Part shown: piece after piece, positions 1 to 7,275 of the stretch
How positions within the stretch are numbered: position 1 is the first letter of the stretch
How the letters are laid out: each line of letters begins with the position of its first letter
Assembly (NCBI GenBank): GCA_905221605.1
Contig: CAJNDS010000586.1
Coordinates: forward strand, 82,501 to 107,500
Length of the DNA stretch: 25,000 nt
Origin: Symbiodinium natans
Taxonomy: Eukaryota; Sar; Dinophyceae; Suessiales; Symbiodiniaceae
Direction: 5' to 3'
Position numbers and translations under genes: made by a program
The notes under the pieces: model-generated
What the model was told of the DNA's origin: nothing
Seen by the model: only the letters and a program-made list of their open reading frames with translations
Database searches by the model: none

Positions 1-84
1 GTACAGGTTGTTGTGCCCGTTCCTTGGCTGTCAAAGCACAACTGTCCGCATGTTGCCTCGTTATGGTAGCCCTGCGTCATGTTT
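1..84 (-). CDS. Candidate partial exon, possible end of a beta-trefoil lectin repeat
   Basis: The minus-strand frame is open from about 84 to the left edge and reads MTQGYHNEATCGQLCFDSQG. The His-Asn-Glu-Ala stretch followed by Gln-Leu-x-Phe-Asp resembles the C-x-x-x-NQxW-x-FD end of a ricin-B-fold repeat, but the Trp is missing. It lies downstream, on the same strand, of stronger lectin exons. An AG|G acceptor could lie at about 75. The fit is weak, and the splice phase does not clearly match the exon at 2223-2308, so other exons may intervene. Confidence 0.3.
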
Positions 85-93
85 AGCCCTGTG

Positions 94-200
94 CCCAAAG
101 AGCCCAATGCCCCTTAATTAAGGAATATTCCCAATCATAATCAGGATCCCTGTATAATTTACGCTATGTTCCTTTATTAAGGGGTATTGGGCTCTTTGGG
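94..200. mobile_element. MITE-like foldback element with 4-bp target duplication
   Basis: A 107-bp element has nearly perfect terminal inverted repeats of about 30 bp: CCCAAAGAGCCCAATGCCCC at the left, and its reverse complement with few mismatches at the right. TGTG directly flanks both ends (90-93 and 201-204), as expected for a target-site duplication. It has no coding capacity. The family is unknown. Confidence 0.6.
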
Positions 201-219
201 TGTGCATAACACAGATGAG

Positions 220-233
220 CCCCCCCCCCCCCC
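220..233. repeat. Poly-C tract (14)
   Basis: Homopolymer run. Similar C or G runs occur at 876-895, 2762-2776, 4649-4666, 5116-5135, 6471-6483, 7079-7092, 12787-12808 and 23274-23298. Confidence 0.9.
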
Positions 234-330
234 TCCATAGTATAAAAAAGGGCACCCTTTTCTGGGTTGGCTACTACTGAGTGTATAAGAGAACCTTGAA
301 AAGGGCTACCAAGTCCAAGGCCAACACATG

Positions 331-383
331 AAACCCTAAACCCTAAACCCTAAACCCTAAACCCTAAACCCTAAACCCTAAAC
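331..383. repeat. Telomere-like array, CCCTAAA orientation
   Basis: About seven perfect AAACCCT heptamers. The preceding island (about 240-325) has no feature I can name. Confidence 0.95.
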
Positions 384-589
384 ACCTTGTCCATGCAACC
401 CTCCCAGCCTCATTCGAGAGAGGCATCAGTGCTTTGAAGCGTAAAAAAAACGAATGCTTGGGGATGCACGGAAACCCCTTTCCATTTGCTTGTCCCTGAA
501 TTGCGTTGTGGTGTTTTTTCCACTTGTCGTTTTACAGGGTTTCAGACGAGTATGACATTCCCTTTTACCCGAGCCCGAGAACGGTCTAG

Positions 590-860
590 CTTCGTACCAG
601 CCGGCTCCTCCACTACAAATCAACGAAAGTACAGCCGGCTCAGGGGAAATGTTAATGCCAGTGCTGAGCCTGTACTACAGACAACGAAAATCAGTTTCAT
701 TGCTTTGTAGCACAAGCTCAGTGCTGCAATGGACACTTCCACGAGCCGGCTAGATTTTCGTTGATATTGTGGTGCGAGCTTAGTACTGAAATCGACGTTT
801 CCGCGAGCCGGCTGCATTTCGCTGATTTGCAGCACAAGCTCAGTCGATTCCGCTCCTGCA
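590..860. repeat. Foldback cluster of a GAGCCGGCT-containing repeat
   Basis: Plus-oriented copies contain GAGCCGGCT, then ATTTTCGTTGAT, then a GTG-rich stretch and CTTAGTACTG. They start at 743 and 805, a 62-bp spacing. Minus-oriented copies of the same motifs lie at 599-690 (AGCCGGCTC at 599 and 633, followed by CAACGAAA). The two sets face each other around 695-740, so this is an inverted arrangement of a short tandem repeat. Overlapping open frames in this stretch are not convincing genes. Confidence 0.55.
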
Positions 861-875
861 GAAGGGAGGGGTTGC

Positions 876-895
876 GGGGGGGGGGGGGGGGGGGG
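876..895. repeat. Poly-G tract (20)
   Basis: Read on the minus strand this is C20, followed by a pyrimidine-rich stretch ending CTTCTGCAG|G at about 860, which looks like a 3' splice site. From 896 to 1186 there is a G/C-rich stretch with open frames in several phases and no recognisable product. Confidence 0.85.
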
Positions 896-1186
896 ACTAT
901 CAAAATAATCCGACCCCCCCTTGGGACTGCGTCCTCTGCGTGGCCACCCGTCACAAAAGTCATTCGACCGTCTCCTCTTCGTGGCCTCTTCTCTTCACAT
1001 CCACAACGCGCCTTCCGCGTTGAAGCGCCAAACGAGAACCCAACCCCAGAAAGGCTAAAGGTTTTCGGGAATAAGCTAAGAAAACAACGAGCACGCTCAG
1101 AATCGACGTTCAGCGTCCAGAGCACGGAGGGGGGGGAGGGGGGCGGGGGGGCGAGGGGGAGGAGAGGACGGGGGGGCGGGGAGGGG

Positions 1187-1260
1187 CCCTAAACCCTAAA
1201 CCCTAAACCCTACACCCTAAACTCTAAACCCTAAACCCTAAAACCTAAACCCTAAACCCT
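1187..1260. repeat. Telomere-like array, CCCTAAA orientation
   Basis: About ten AAACCCT units with a few substitutions. It forms the left flank of the island at 1262-1362. Confidence 0.95.
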
Positions 1261-1261
1261 C

Positions 1262-1362
1262 CAAGCTATCTGCAATCAGGAGGGCGCATCCAAGCACTTT
1301 GAGGTTGTACTCTCGGACTTCAGCCGTTCCTGACGAAGCAAAAGAGAGCATGGCCCATCGAA
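1262..1362 (-). CDS. Candidate exon island of unknown product
   Basis: A 100-bp non-repetitive island sits between a CCCTAAA array on the left and a TTTAGGG array on the right. The minus strand is open throughout in one frame (AEVREYNLKVLGCALLIADS) and offers a CTTCGTCAG|G acceptor at about 1334. A plus-strand frame (AICNQEGASKHFEVVLSDFS) is also plausible, so the strand is uncertain. Confidence 0.3.
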
Positions 1363-1409
1363 GGGTTTAGGGTTTAGGGTTTAGGGTTTAGGGTTTAGGG
1401 TTTAGGGTT
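1363..1409. repeat. Telomere-like array, TTTAGGG orientation
   Basis: Six to seven GGGTTTA heptamers, in inverted orientation to the array at 1187-1260. From 1410 to 1680 lies a mostly non-repetitive stretch with a G-rich patch. A plus-strand frame near 1478-1560 (SADGMPCVRDGAGGTIYGVY) is open, but nothing else supports it. Confidence 0.95.
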
Positions 1410-1680
1410 CAGGTTTTGGGGGAATATCTGGTGGGTTTATTGAACTGGGGGAGGGGGGGGTGAGTTCAAGTTCTGTTTAGCGCCGACGGAATGCCGTGCG
1501 TGAGGGATGGCGCTGGTGGGACTATATACGGGGTTTACGAAATAGGGAACCCCTCAAAATAGACCACAAACAGTAGGATTCCCTTATAAGAAGGACCCCA
1601 ATAAGATATCCCGAATTTCAAAAAACCCCCAATGTATTGACAGAAAGAATGCTTACGGTTTAGGGTTTAGGAACCCGGAA

Positions 1681-1898
1681 CCCTAAACCCCTAAACCCCT
1701 AAACCCTAAACCCTAAATCCCTACACCCCTACACCCCTACACCCCTAAACCCCTAAACCCCTAAACCCCTAAACCCCTAAACCCCTAAACCCCTAAACCC
1801 CTAAACCCCTAAACCCCTAAACCCCTAAACCCCTAAACCCCTAAACCCCTAAACCCCTAAACCCCTAAACCCCTAAACCCTAAACCCTAAACCCTAAA
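1681..1898. repeat. Telomere-like array dominated by an octamer variant (CCCCTAAA)
   Basis: About 20 consecutive copies of the 8-bp variant CCCCTAAA, flanked by ordinary CCCTAAA heptamers at both ends and a few CCCCTACA units at 1724-1746. The variant is locally homogenised. Confidence 0.95.
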
Positions 1899-2010
1899 TC
1901 GACCGAAGCCGTAAGAGCCGCCATGGTGCGCCGTCCCAGTACCAGCGGTGCGCATAGTCCACAGTGCAGGTTCCTCTTCCAGCAATACAGGGATTAGGGC
2001 TTCTTTATCA

Positions 2011-2084
2011 GGTTTAGGGTTTAGGGTTTAGGGTTTAGGGTTTAGGGTTTAGGGTTTAGGGTTTAGGGTTTAGGGTTTAGGGTT
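2011..2084. repeat. Telomere-like array, TTTAGGG orientation
   Basis: About ten perfect heptamers. The island 1899-2010 between this array and 1681-1898 is open in several frames on both strands, and the exon strand cannot be decided. Confidence 0.95.
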
Positions 2085-2170
2085 CAATTATAGGGTCTAG
2101 AGAGTTTGTAGCTTTCAGGGTTTAGGGCTCGCATGGATGACTTCGCAGGCGCAACATGCAAGGCAACCCA

Positions 2171-2222
2171 AAACCCTAAACCCTAAACCCTAGACCTTAA
2201 ACCCTAAACCTAAACCCTAAAC
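2171..2222. repeat. Telomere-like array, CCCTAAA orientation, abutting an exon
   Basis: About seven units with small indels. On the minus strand it begins exactly at the putative 5' splice site CAG|GTTTAG of the exon at 2223-2308. Confidence 0.95.
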
Positions 2223-2308
2223 CTGCCTATGAAGACATTGTGGTTGGCGGTGTCGTGGATCAAGCATTTGTTTTGCTCATCCGTCACAATCTGCTGGCCG
2301 CCATGAAC
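2223..2308 (-). CDS. Candidate exon, ricin-B-fold (beta-trefoil) lectin repeat
   Basis: The minus strand reads QIVTDEQNKCLIHDTANHNV with an upstream HGGQ. N-K-C-L followed by an acidic/aromatic turn and N-V-F/Y is the pattern of the first half of a beta-trefoil repeat (xKCLDxx...NVxxxxC). The 3' end is CAG|GTTTAG, so the intron starts directly with the telomere-like repeat. An AG|G acceptor lies at 2309-2310 and alternatives (CAG|CAG, CAG|ATT) lie a few bases inside. The start phase does not match the phase-2 rule of the other lectin exons, so the 5' boundary is uncertain. Confidence 0.5.
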
Positions 2309-2316
2309 CTAAGGTT

Positions 2317-2418
2317 GGGTTTAGGGTTTTGGGTTTTGGGTTTAGGGTTTAGGGTTTAGGGTTTAGGGTTTAGGGTTTAGGGTTTAGGGTTTAGGGTTTA
2401 GGGTTTAGGGTTTAGGGT
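2317..2418. repeat. Telomere-like array, TTTAGGG orientation
   Basis: About 13 heptamers. On the minus strand it forms the CCCTAAA-oriented 3' end of the intron upstream of the exon at 2223-2308. Confidence 0.95.
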
Positions 2419-2539
2419 CCTATGGACCATGCTGGAGTTGCAGTTTCACATAGACCCGAAACCCTGCAAACCCTCAAACCTACATGAACAACGAGCGACA
2501 TGTACTCAGGAACGCCCAGGCATGGAAGTGATGTGGAGA

Positions 2540-2632
2540 ATACATATATGCACATATGTATGTATGTATGTATGCATGTATGTATGTATGTATGTAGGTA
2601 TGTATGTATGTATATATACATACATATAACCT
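2540..2632. repeat. (TATG)n microsatellite
   Basis: ATGT/TATG tetranucleotide repeat with interruptions. The overlapping Met-Tyr-Val and His-Thr-Tyr-Ile open frames are artefacts. It is followed at 2639-2695 by degenerate CCCTAAA heptamers. Confidence 0.9.
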
Positions 2633-2638
2633 ATACCA

Positions 2639-2695
2639 TAAACCCTAAATCCTCGACCCTAAACCCTAAACCCTAAATCCTAAACCCTAAACCTT
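2639..2695. repeat. Telomere-like array, CCCTAAA orientation, degenerate
   Basis: About seven units with substitutions. From 2696 to 2935 there is a G15 tract (2762-2776) and non-repetitive sequence in which I see no supported gene. Confidence 0.9.
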
Positions 2696-2993
2696 CAGGT
2701 CGACGTCTTGCCTTAAACTCCCGACTTCGGAGCGACGGCTTTCAGAGACTCTCATCAGGCAGGGGGGGGGGGGGGGCGGAGTTTTGGAAAGATGTTCGAG
2801 CAAATATAGGATTCGGAATAACAAAGAACAGTACTTCCTTGTGGTTCCTTTATGATTCTACCATAGCTTCCCGCCCCAAATCATCCCGGGATGTCATGCA
2901 AGTTTTTGCATGCCCTGACACCGAATCCCTCACCCCGAATCCCTAAACCCTAAGTCTGAAACAGAACAAGACACAGTCTGGCGCCAAGTCCAC

Positions 2994-3053
2994 TGCAGCT
3001 TATCGCTCCATGGGCAGTTGCCGACGTATCTGAGCTCGACGAATCTAGCTGCC
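2994..3053 (-). CDS. Candidate exon, beta-trefoil lectin repeat with QW motif
   Basis: Minus-strand exon of 60 bp starting after ATGAG with G|GCA. It reads AARFVELRYVGNC then PWSDKLQ, ending CA|GTGGAC. The V-x-L-x-x-x-x-x-C...D-x-x-Q(W) spacing matches the second half of a ricin-B-fold repeat. The exon is a multiple of three, starts with the third base of a codon and ends with two bases of a codon (phase 2 on both sides). That fits the upstream exon at 3859-3936. Read-through past the donor gives W-T-W, so the QW motif may be carried by a longer form. Confidence 0.55.
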
Positions 3054-3143
3054 CTCATGGAGACATCCCCCAACCCTATAAACCCCAACCCTCCATCCTC
3101 CACCCTCCACCCTCCACCCTCCACCCTACACCCCGCACCCCGC

Positions 3144-3279
3144 ACCCTAAACCCTAAACCCTAAACCCTAAACTCTAAACTCTAAACTCTAAACCCTAAA
3201 CCCTGAACCCTGAACCCTAAACCCTAAACCCTACACCCTACACCCTAAACCCTACACCCTACACCCTAAACCCTAAACC
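3144..3279. repeat. Telomere-like array, CCCTAAA orientation, with CTCTAAA and CCCTACA variants
   Basis: About 19 heptamers. It lies inside the putative intron 3054-3858. The neighbouring stretch 3080-3143 is a degenerate CACCCTCC repeat. Confidence 0.95.
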
Positions 3280-3360
3280 ACGAACCCGAAGCCCTGCGGT
3301 CCCTGTAGCTCAAGCTGGCCGGCTGACCAACAAAGCCCTTTTGAACCCCTATCGGGTAGA

Positions 3361-3400
3361 AGGGTTTAGGGTTTAGGGTTTAGGGTTTAGGGTTTAGGGG
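3361..3400. repeat. Telomere-like array, TTTAGGG orientation
   Basis: Five to six heptamers closing the island 3282-3360. The islands at 3282-3360 and 3401-3480 are short and open in several frames, but no product is recognised. Confidence 0.95.
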
Positions 3401-3480
3401 CTTCGGAACGCCTCTGCCGCCACCCTGAAGCCACAGCAAGACCAACCCCGGCCTCACTTGCAAAACGAAAGGAGCTCCGA

Positions 3481-3784
3481 ACCAAGATTATGGCAGACTA
3501 GGGTACTTGAAGGTTCATGGGTACTTAGAAGTGGGGATAGAAATACCCTAAACAAGGTTATGAGCATCGTTACCCCGGTTCTAACGCTACGCCTCATTTA
3601 AGAAGAATTAAACATACCCCACTCACGTACCCCTTAAGATCTAAAAACGAACATATAACGAAGGACTTTACAATACCCCTTACTTTATTTTAAGGGTATG
3701 CCCAGGGGGTATGTGCAATGAATCTTAGATATAAGTACCCATGAACCTCCAAGTACCCTATTCTACCATAATTCCTATCTTGGT
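3481..3784. mobile_element. MITE-like element with long terminal inverted repeats
   Basis: About 304 bp. The left end ACCAAGATTATGGCAGAC, then TAGGGTACTTGAAGGTTCATGGGTACTT, pairs with the right end AAGTACCCATGAACCTCCAAGTACCCTA, then TACCATAATT and ATCTTGGT. The inverted repeats are about 45 bp with a few indels. The interior is AT-richer and noncoding. It sits inside the putative intron between the lectin exons at 3859-3936 and 2994-3053. I found no clear target duplication. Confidence 0.65.
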
Positions 3785-3858
3785 ATGGTAAACCCTAAGC
3801 CCCAATCTCCAAATCCTTGTAGGGTTCACTTGGTTCCCAACGTCCAAGGCTCATATTC

Positions 3859-3936
3859 TTGTGGCCGGAATGGAGGGAATCGACGCACCCATTCCCATCC
3901 CGCGACTTCAAGTGACCATGAGCCGGAACGAAATAC
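3859..3936 (-). CDS. Candidate exon, beta-trefoil lectin repeat (CVD motif)
   Basis: The minus-strand exon starts after CCCAG at G|TAT and runs 78 bp in phase 2-2. It reads YFVPAHGHLKS, then RDGNGCVDSLHSGHK, and ends AA|GAATATG, a GA donor. A W/YF...LKS...GxCVD motif is the typical join between one ricin-B repeat and the next. With the GA donor, the following exon (2994-3053) supplies V-x-L...C at the correct distance from CVD. A GT donor at 3839 (AA|GTGAAC) would keep the frame open but gives phase 1. The 3' end of its upstream intron is a CCCTAAA-oriented array on the coding strand. Confidence 0.65.
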
Positions 3937-3954
3937 CTGGGTTTAGCGCTTAGA

Positions 3955-4028
3955 GGGTTTAGGGTTTAGGGTTTAGGGTTTAGGGTTTAGGGTTTAGGGT
4001 TTAGGGTTTAGGGTTTAGGGTTTAGGGG
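3955..4028. repeat. Telomere-like array, TTTAGGG orientation
   Basis: About ten perfect heptamers. On the minus strand it forms the 3' end of putative intron 3937-4821, ending CTAAACCCAG just before the exon. Confidence 0.95.
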
Positions 4029-4053
4029 ATGTGGGCTTGAAGGCTGTAGGGTT

Positions 4054-4120
4054 CCCTAAACCCTCAACCCTAAACCCTAAACCCTAAACCCTAAACCCTA
4101 AACCCTAAACCCTAAACCCC
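4054..4120. repeat. Telomere-like array, CCCTAAA orientation
   Basis: About nine heptamers, one with a CCCTCAA variant. Confidence 0.95.
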
Positions 4121-4167
4121 TTTGAAGGGCGTAAGGGTTTAGAGGTGAGTTGAGCGGTCTTAAGCCA

Positions 4168-4303
4168 ACTTCTTCATGGACGTCGCCCCGCTCAGGATCT
4201 GGATGCTGGACGAAAGCCTGTTCCCGCGCATCATGGCCTCTCACTTTTCTAGTCGGACTTTGCTGGTCTGTAGCCAGGCAAGATCTGCCAACCTCCAATA
4301 AAT
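4168..4303 (+). CDS. Candidate coding island of unknown product
   Basis: A plus-strand frame between telomere-like arrays reads NFFMDVAPLRIWMLDESLFP, then RIMASHF, and ends at TAA near 4303. The amino-acid mix looks protein-like, but the opposite strand is also open and carries AG|G acceptors (for example GAGAG|GCC near 4236). The island lies within the putative minus-strand intron 3937-4821. It could be a nested exon, a gene fragment or chance. Confidence 0.25.
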
Positions 4304-4388
4304 GCCATGCCTTTGCACGTGAAGCTGGGGGATGTGAATGGAGATTGCTAGCAGGGGTCACCACGAGCCTCCTTTTCAGACTTTCAAT

Positions 4389-4488
4389 CCTAAACCCTAA
4401 ACCCTAAACCCTAAACCCTAAACCCTAAACCCTAAACCCTAAACCCTAAACCCTAAACCCTAAACCCTAAACCCTAAACCCTAAACCA
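4389..4488. repeat. Telomere-like array, CCCTAAA orientation
   Basis: About 14 perfect heptamers. The island 4489-4570 that follows reads YPKFSFEPMCGAIMPVLVGT on the plus strand and ends at the TAG of the first TTTAGGG. It is coding-like but unsupported. Confidence 0.95.
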
Positions 4489-4570
4489 TATCCAAAGTTT
4501 AGCTTCGAGCCGATGTGCGGAGCTATCATGCCTGTCCTCGTGGGCACAAAACTGCGAAGCAACATCATGT

Positions 4571-4634
4571 TTTAGGGTTTAGGGTTTAGGGTTTAGGGTT
4601 TAGGATTTAGGGTTTAGGGTTTAGGGTTTAGGGG
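4571..4634. repeat. Telomere-like array, TTTAGGG orientation
   Basis: About nine heptamers, one TTTAGGA variant. It is followed by C18 (4649-4666). Confidence 0.95.
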
Positions 4635-4821
4635 ATGGGAAACAGGTACCCCCCCCCCCCCCCCCCTGCCCATCTCGAAATCCCACATTCCCAGTGTGTT
4701 CCGCAACCCTAAACCCTAGACCCTATATAAACCCGAAACCCTATATAAACCCTAGACCCTATAGACCCAATAGACCCTAAACCCTATATAAACCCAACAA
4801 ATCCCAGCGCTGAGCTGCCAC

Positions 4822-4893
4822 TTCTGGTTGTTGTGGGTGTGGCAATTGGCCATATAAACGTTGCCATGCGCCATCTTGTCCATGTCCAAGCAC
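4822..4893 (-). CDS. Candidate exon, beta-trefoil (ricin-B-fold) lectin repeat
   Basis: This is the clearest domain match in the window. The minus strand reads CLDMDKMAHGNVYMANC, then HTHNNQK, with the next genomic codon being W. C-L-D, N-V-Y-M, C-H and N-Q-x-W are the landmark positions of a ricin-B-fold sugar-binding repeat in the right order and spacing. The exon starts after a pyrimidine-rich tract ending TTTACTGAG|G and ends AA|GTGGCA. It is 72 bp, phase 2-2. The fold is a general carbohydrate-binding module. No catalytic toxin chain is present in the window. Confidence 0.72.
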
Positions 4894-4924
4894 CTCAGTA
4901 AAGGGGGGAAAGGAGGGACCCCTA

Positions 4925-4987
4925 GGTTTAGGGTTTTAGGGCCTACGTAGGGTTTAGGGTTTAGGGTTTAGGGTTTAGGATTTAGGG
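4925..4987. repeat. Telomere-like array, TTTAGGG orientation
   Basis: About seven heptamers with one interruption. On the minus strand it lies 32 bp upstream of the 3' splice site of the exon at 4822-4893, followed by a C/T tract. Confidence 0.95.
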
Positions 4988-5220
4988 CCCAGAACGGACC
5001 CTTAATCTAGTTCTCCTCAAAAACGCTATTTTCCTTATCTAGTCCCTTTATACCTAAGTAGCCCCTTGAAAGAACCAGGTACGCGCCCGCGTTCCGCATA
5101 TTTTTTCAATTTCGGCCCCCCCCCCCCCCCCCCCCAATGGTCCCCTATCCCTGAGGGCCTCTGGCCTCCTCAGGCGGCGGACGCCCCATTCGTGAGACGC
5201 CTGACCACCCTCCTGGGGGG

Positions 5221-5560
5221 TTTCAGAGCCTCAAGAGACTGAGGTTCTTCAGGCCTGGGGTTTAGGGTTTCAGGGCCTCAGGGGCCTGGGGGTTATAAGG
5301 CATGGGTTTAGGGTTTCAGGGTCCGGGTTTAGGGTTTCAGATTTTCAGGGCCTGAGGTTGAGGATTTCAGGGCGTCAGCCTCGGGTTGAGGATTCCGGCC
5401 CGCAGGGCCGGAGTGTAGGGTTCAGGACCTCAGGGCCTGGGGGGTTAGGGTTTCAGGGCCTCAAGGGCCTCAAAGGTTCAGAGCTGGGGTTGAGGGTTTC
5501 ACGGCCTTAAGGCTTGGGGTTTTTCGGGCTTCAGGGCGTAGAGGGTTAGTGAAGACCCTT
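5221..5560. repeat. Degenerate GGGTTTCAGGGCCTCAGG repeat
   Basis: A G-rich irregular repeat mixes TTTAGGG-like units with TTTCAGGGCCTCAGG units. It lies inside the putative intron 4894-5730, next to C20 at 5116-5135. No gene is seen in 4990-5560. Confidence 0.7.
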
Positions 5561-5730
5561 GAGTTTCTTCATGTTATGGGATTCTTTGGGCGGGTGGGTA
5601 GTTTCCGGTCGCTTGCAAAGCTGCTTGACTAGTGGTACATGAGCTGCTGAAGCCTAAACCCTAAACCCTTAAGACCCTAAACAACCCTAAAAACTAATAG
5701 CCCTAAACCCTAAAAAAGCAGACGCGGCAC

Positions 5731-5781
5731 CAACTCGATGTAAAGGCTTCCGACTTCAAGTTCTCGCCATCGAAGTACCAC
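5731..5781 (-). CDS. Candidate exon, beta-trefoil lectin, WYFDGE segment
   Basis: The minus-strand exon follows a textbook 3' splice site (CTAAATTGCTCTCTTCCAG|G). It reads WYFDGENLKSEAF, then TSSW, and ends TG|GTGCCG, 51 bp, phase 2-2. A GA donor four bases earlier (TC|GAGTTG) would also keep phase 2. W-Y-F-D-G-E-x-L-K is the common linker after the N-Q-x position of a ricin-B repeat. The preceding exon (6345-6380) ends in N-Q-K, so splicing recreates the NQxW motif. Downstream the intron carries TTTAGGG arrays at 5650-5714 (minus orientation). Confidence 0.7.
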
Positions 5782-5795
5782 CTGGAAGAGAGCAA

Positions 5796-5841
5796 TTTAG
5801 GGTTTAGGGTTTAGGGTTTAGGGTTGAGGGTTTAGGGTTTA
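5796..5841. repeat. Telomere-like array, TTTAGGG orientation
   Basis: Six to seven heptamers. On the minus strand it ends 14 bp upstream of the exon at 5731-5781, and its last CTAAAT could serve as a branch site. Confidence 0.95.
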
Positions 5842-5859
5842 GAGACTCTTTAGGGTTTA

Positions 5860-5967
5860 CTACTATTTGCTTAAGAACCCCAAGAGAATGAAAAATGATA
5901 ATCCCTATATTACCCTTAGTAAGGAAGAATATTCTATATTTTTTCGGGGTTCTTAAGCAATTAGTAG
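5860..5967. mobile_element. MITE-like foldback element (CTACTATTTGCTTAAGAACCCC ends)
   Basis: A 108-bp element has 22-bp terminal inverted repeats with one mismatch (CTACTATTTGCTTAAGAACC against GGTTCTTAAGCAATTAGTAG). The AT-rich interior is noncoding. It is nested in the putative intron 5782-6344. A related right half occurs at 23016-23039. Confidence 0.65.
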
Positions 5968-5989
5968 GGAATGTCAAGGCCAAGACCCC

Positions 5990-6110
5990 GAAACCCCCCT
6001 AAACCCACCGAAACCCCCCTCAAAACCCCCTAAGCCCTCCTAAATCTCCGAAACCAAACCCCGTAAACCCCCCGAAGACCCCCGAAACCCCCCCTAAGCC
6101 CCTAAACCCT
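5990..6110. repeat. Degenerate CCCCTAAACCCC / CCGAAACCCC repeat
   Basis: Diverged telomere-like units with C expansions (for example CCCCCCTAAACC, CCGAAACCCC). They lie inside the putative intron 5782-6344. Confidence 0.7.
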
Positions 6111-6344
6111 AAAGGCCGCTCATACCCAAACGTCCTTGGAACATTGAGCGAACTTGTGTTGACCAAGAAGCGGGTTTAGGGCGTTCGGGTTGAGGGCGTG
6201 TCTCTCTCCACCCTTCTGAAAAGGACCCCAGGACCCCAAGACTTCTGACACACACGCTCCGCTAGGACCAGGCCACAACAGGGCTCACGCTACTCGCGGC
6301 AGTGACCTGAGAGCCATGAAGATTCTTAACGTGCGTCGAGAGGC

Positions 6345-6380
6345 TTCTGATTGTCGCCATTGTTGCAGGCCGCCACATAC
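6345..6380 (-). CDS. Candidate micro-exon, beta-trefoil lectin (CNNGDNQK)
   Basis: A 36-bp minus-strand exon starts after CGTCTCCCAG at G|TAT. It reads YVAACNNGDNQ and ends AA|GCCTCT, a GC donor. C-x-N-G-D-N-Q-K is the classical end of a ricin-B repeat, where Trp must follow. Reading on in genomic DNA gives Pro, but joining to the exon at 5731-5781 gives Trp-Tyr-Phe. The GC donor is therefore chosen because it restores both frame and motif. A GT donor 15 bp further (GTTAAG) loses both. Confidence 0.65.
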
Positions 6381-6637
6381 CTGGGAGACGGGGCAATGAC
6401 GAACAATCTAAGCAATGTTTTGGTGAAAGCCATCTCCCGAACCCCTTAAGCCCTGAAGCCTTGGGATGTTCCCCCCCCCCCCCTTTGTGCTGTCCGTCCT
6501 GAATAGGGGATTTCGGGTGGGGTGCGGTATTCATGGCTGTTGGTATTTTAGGGGGAACAACCCACCCGAAGCCTCAACAGCGCGTATCAGAGGCAGTTTG
6601 CAGGCTGTGCTGCAGGCATTTTTTCTGGGACTGCAAC

Positions 6638-6676
6638 CCTAAACCCTAAACCCTAAACCCCAAACCCCAAACCCTA
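6638..6676. repeat. Telomere-like array, CCCTAAA orientation
   Basis: About five heptamers, last two CCCCAAA variants. Confidence 0.9.
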
Positions 6677-6791
6677 GGTCTAGATTTGCTGTTAGAAGGT
6701 TCGGACGTGTATGGGTTGCGGTGTTTAGGCTTTGGGGTTTGGGGGCTTGGAAACACCCAGCCGCTAAGTCTTGCAACCGCCGCTCGCTCAC

Positions 6792-6840
6792 CGTGTCGGG
6801 CCAGAATGACAGTGTGCTTGACCCCAGGATATTCATCTCC
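6792..6840 (-). CDS. Candidate exon of unknown product
   Basis: The minus strand shows GGGTTTAG|GGAG, where a telomere-like heptamer would itself be the acceptor. Then 49 bp of open frame (MNILGSSTLSFWPDT, or in another phase EYPGVKHTVILARH) end at a good donor ACG|GTGAGC. No domain is recognised. It lies within the interval between the lectin exons at 7276-7346 and 6345-6380, so it may be an alternative exon or a false call. From 6841 to 7250 there is a G14 tract (7079-7092), a weak foldback at about 7139-7238 and no supported gene. Confidence 0.3.
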
Positions 6841-7275
6841 CTAAACCCTTGATCCCTGAACCCGGCAAAGATGTGGTGACTTTCCTGGCATGCCTGCCCT
6901 CTTCGACTTTACTCCCCGCAACAGACGCTGTAAGCCTACAATCAAAACCCTATGAGTATGCCGGCTTAGGGCTTAAGATTTGGGAAAGACGGGCTCAGGG
7001 CTTTGGGACTTAAATATTCCTCTCTATGACAGGGACCGTAAAGCACAAGATGGCAGCTATGCTTGAAATGGATCCCCAGGGGGGGGGGGGGGAAAGCACT
7101 AAAAACCCTTGACCCAAAAAAATCTAGAGAAATCTTGGGGACCAAATGAACCTTAAAAATTGGGGTCACATGCCCTACACTACTATGACCCCTGTTAGGA
7201 ATATGAGCCCTCAGCCTTTCTAGGGTTCATTCGGCCCTAACGGACTGAGGGCGCTCTCGGCCGGGCAGCACGTTC

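Noticed and set aside
761-1192. 143-codon plus-strand open frame
   Set aside because: It spans a foldback repeat, a G20 tract and a G-rich end, and the opposite strand is equally open. No coding signature is convincing.
2412-2629. Tyr/Ile/His-Thr repeat open frames
   Set aside because: Translation of a TATG microsatellite.
7139-7238. Possible foldback around GGGGTCA...TGACCCC with GGACCAAATGAACC / GGTTCATTCGGCCC ends
   Set aside because: The two inverted segments are short and unequally spaced. The evidence is too weak to call an element.
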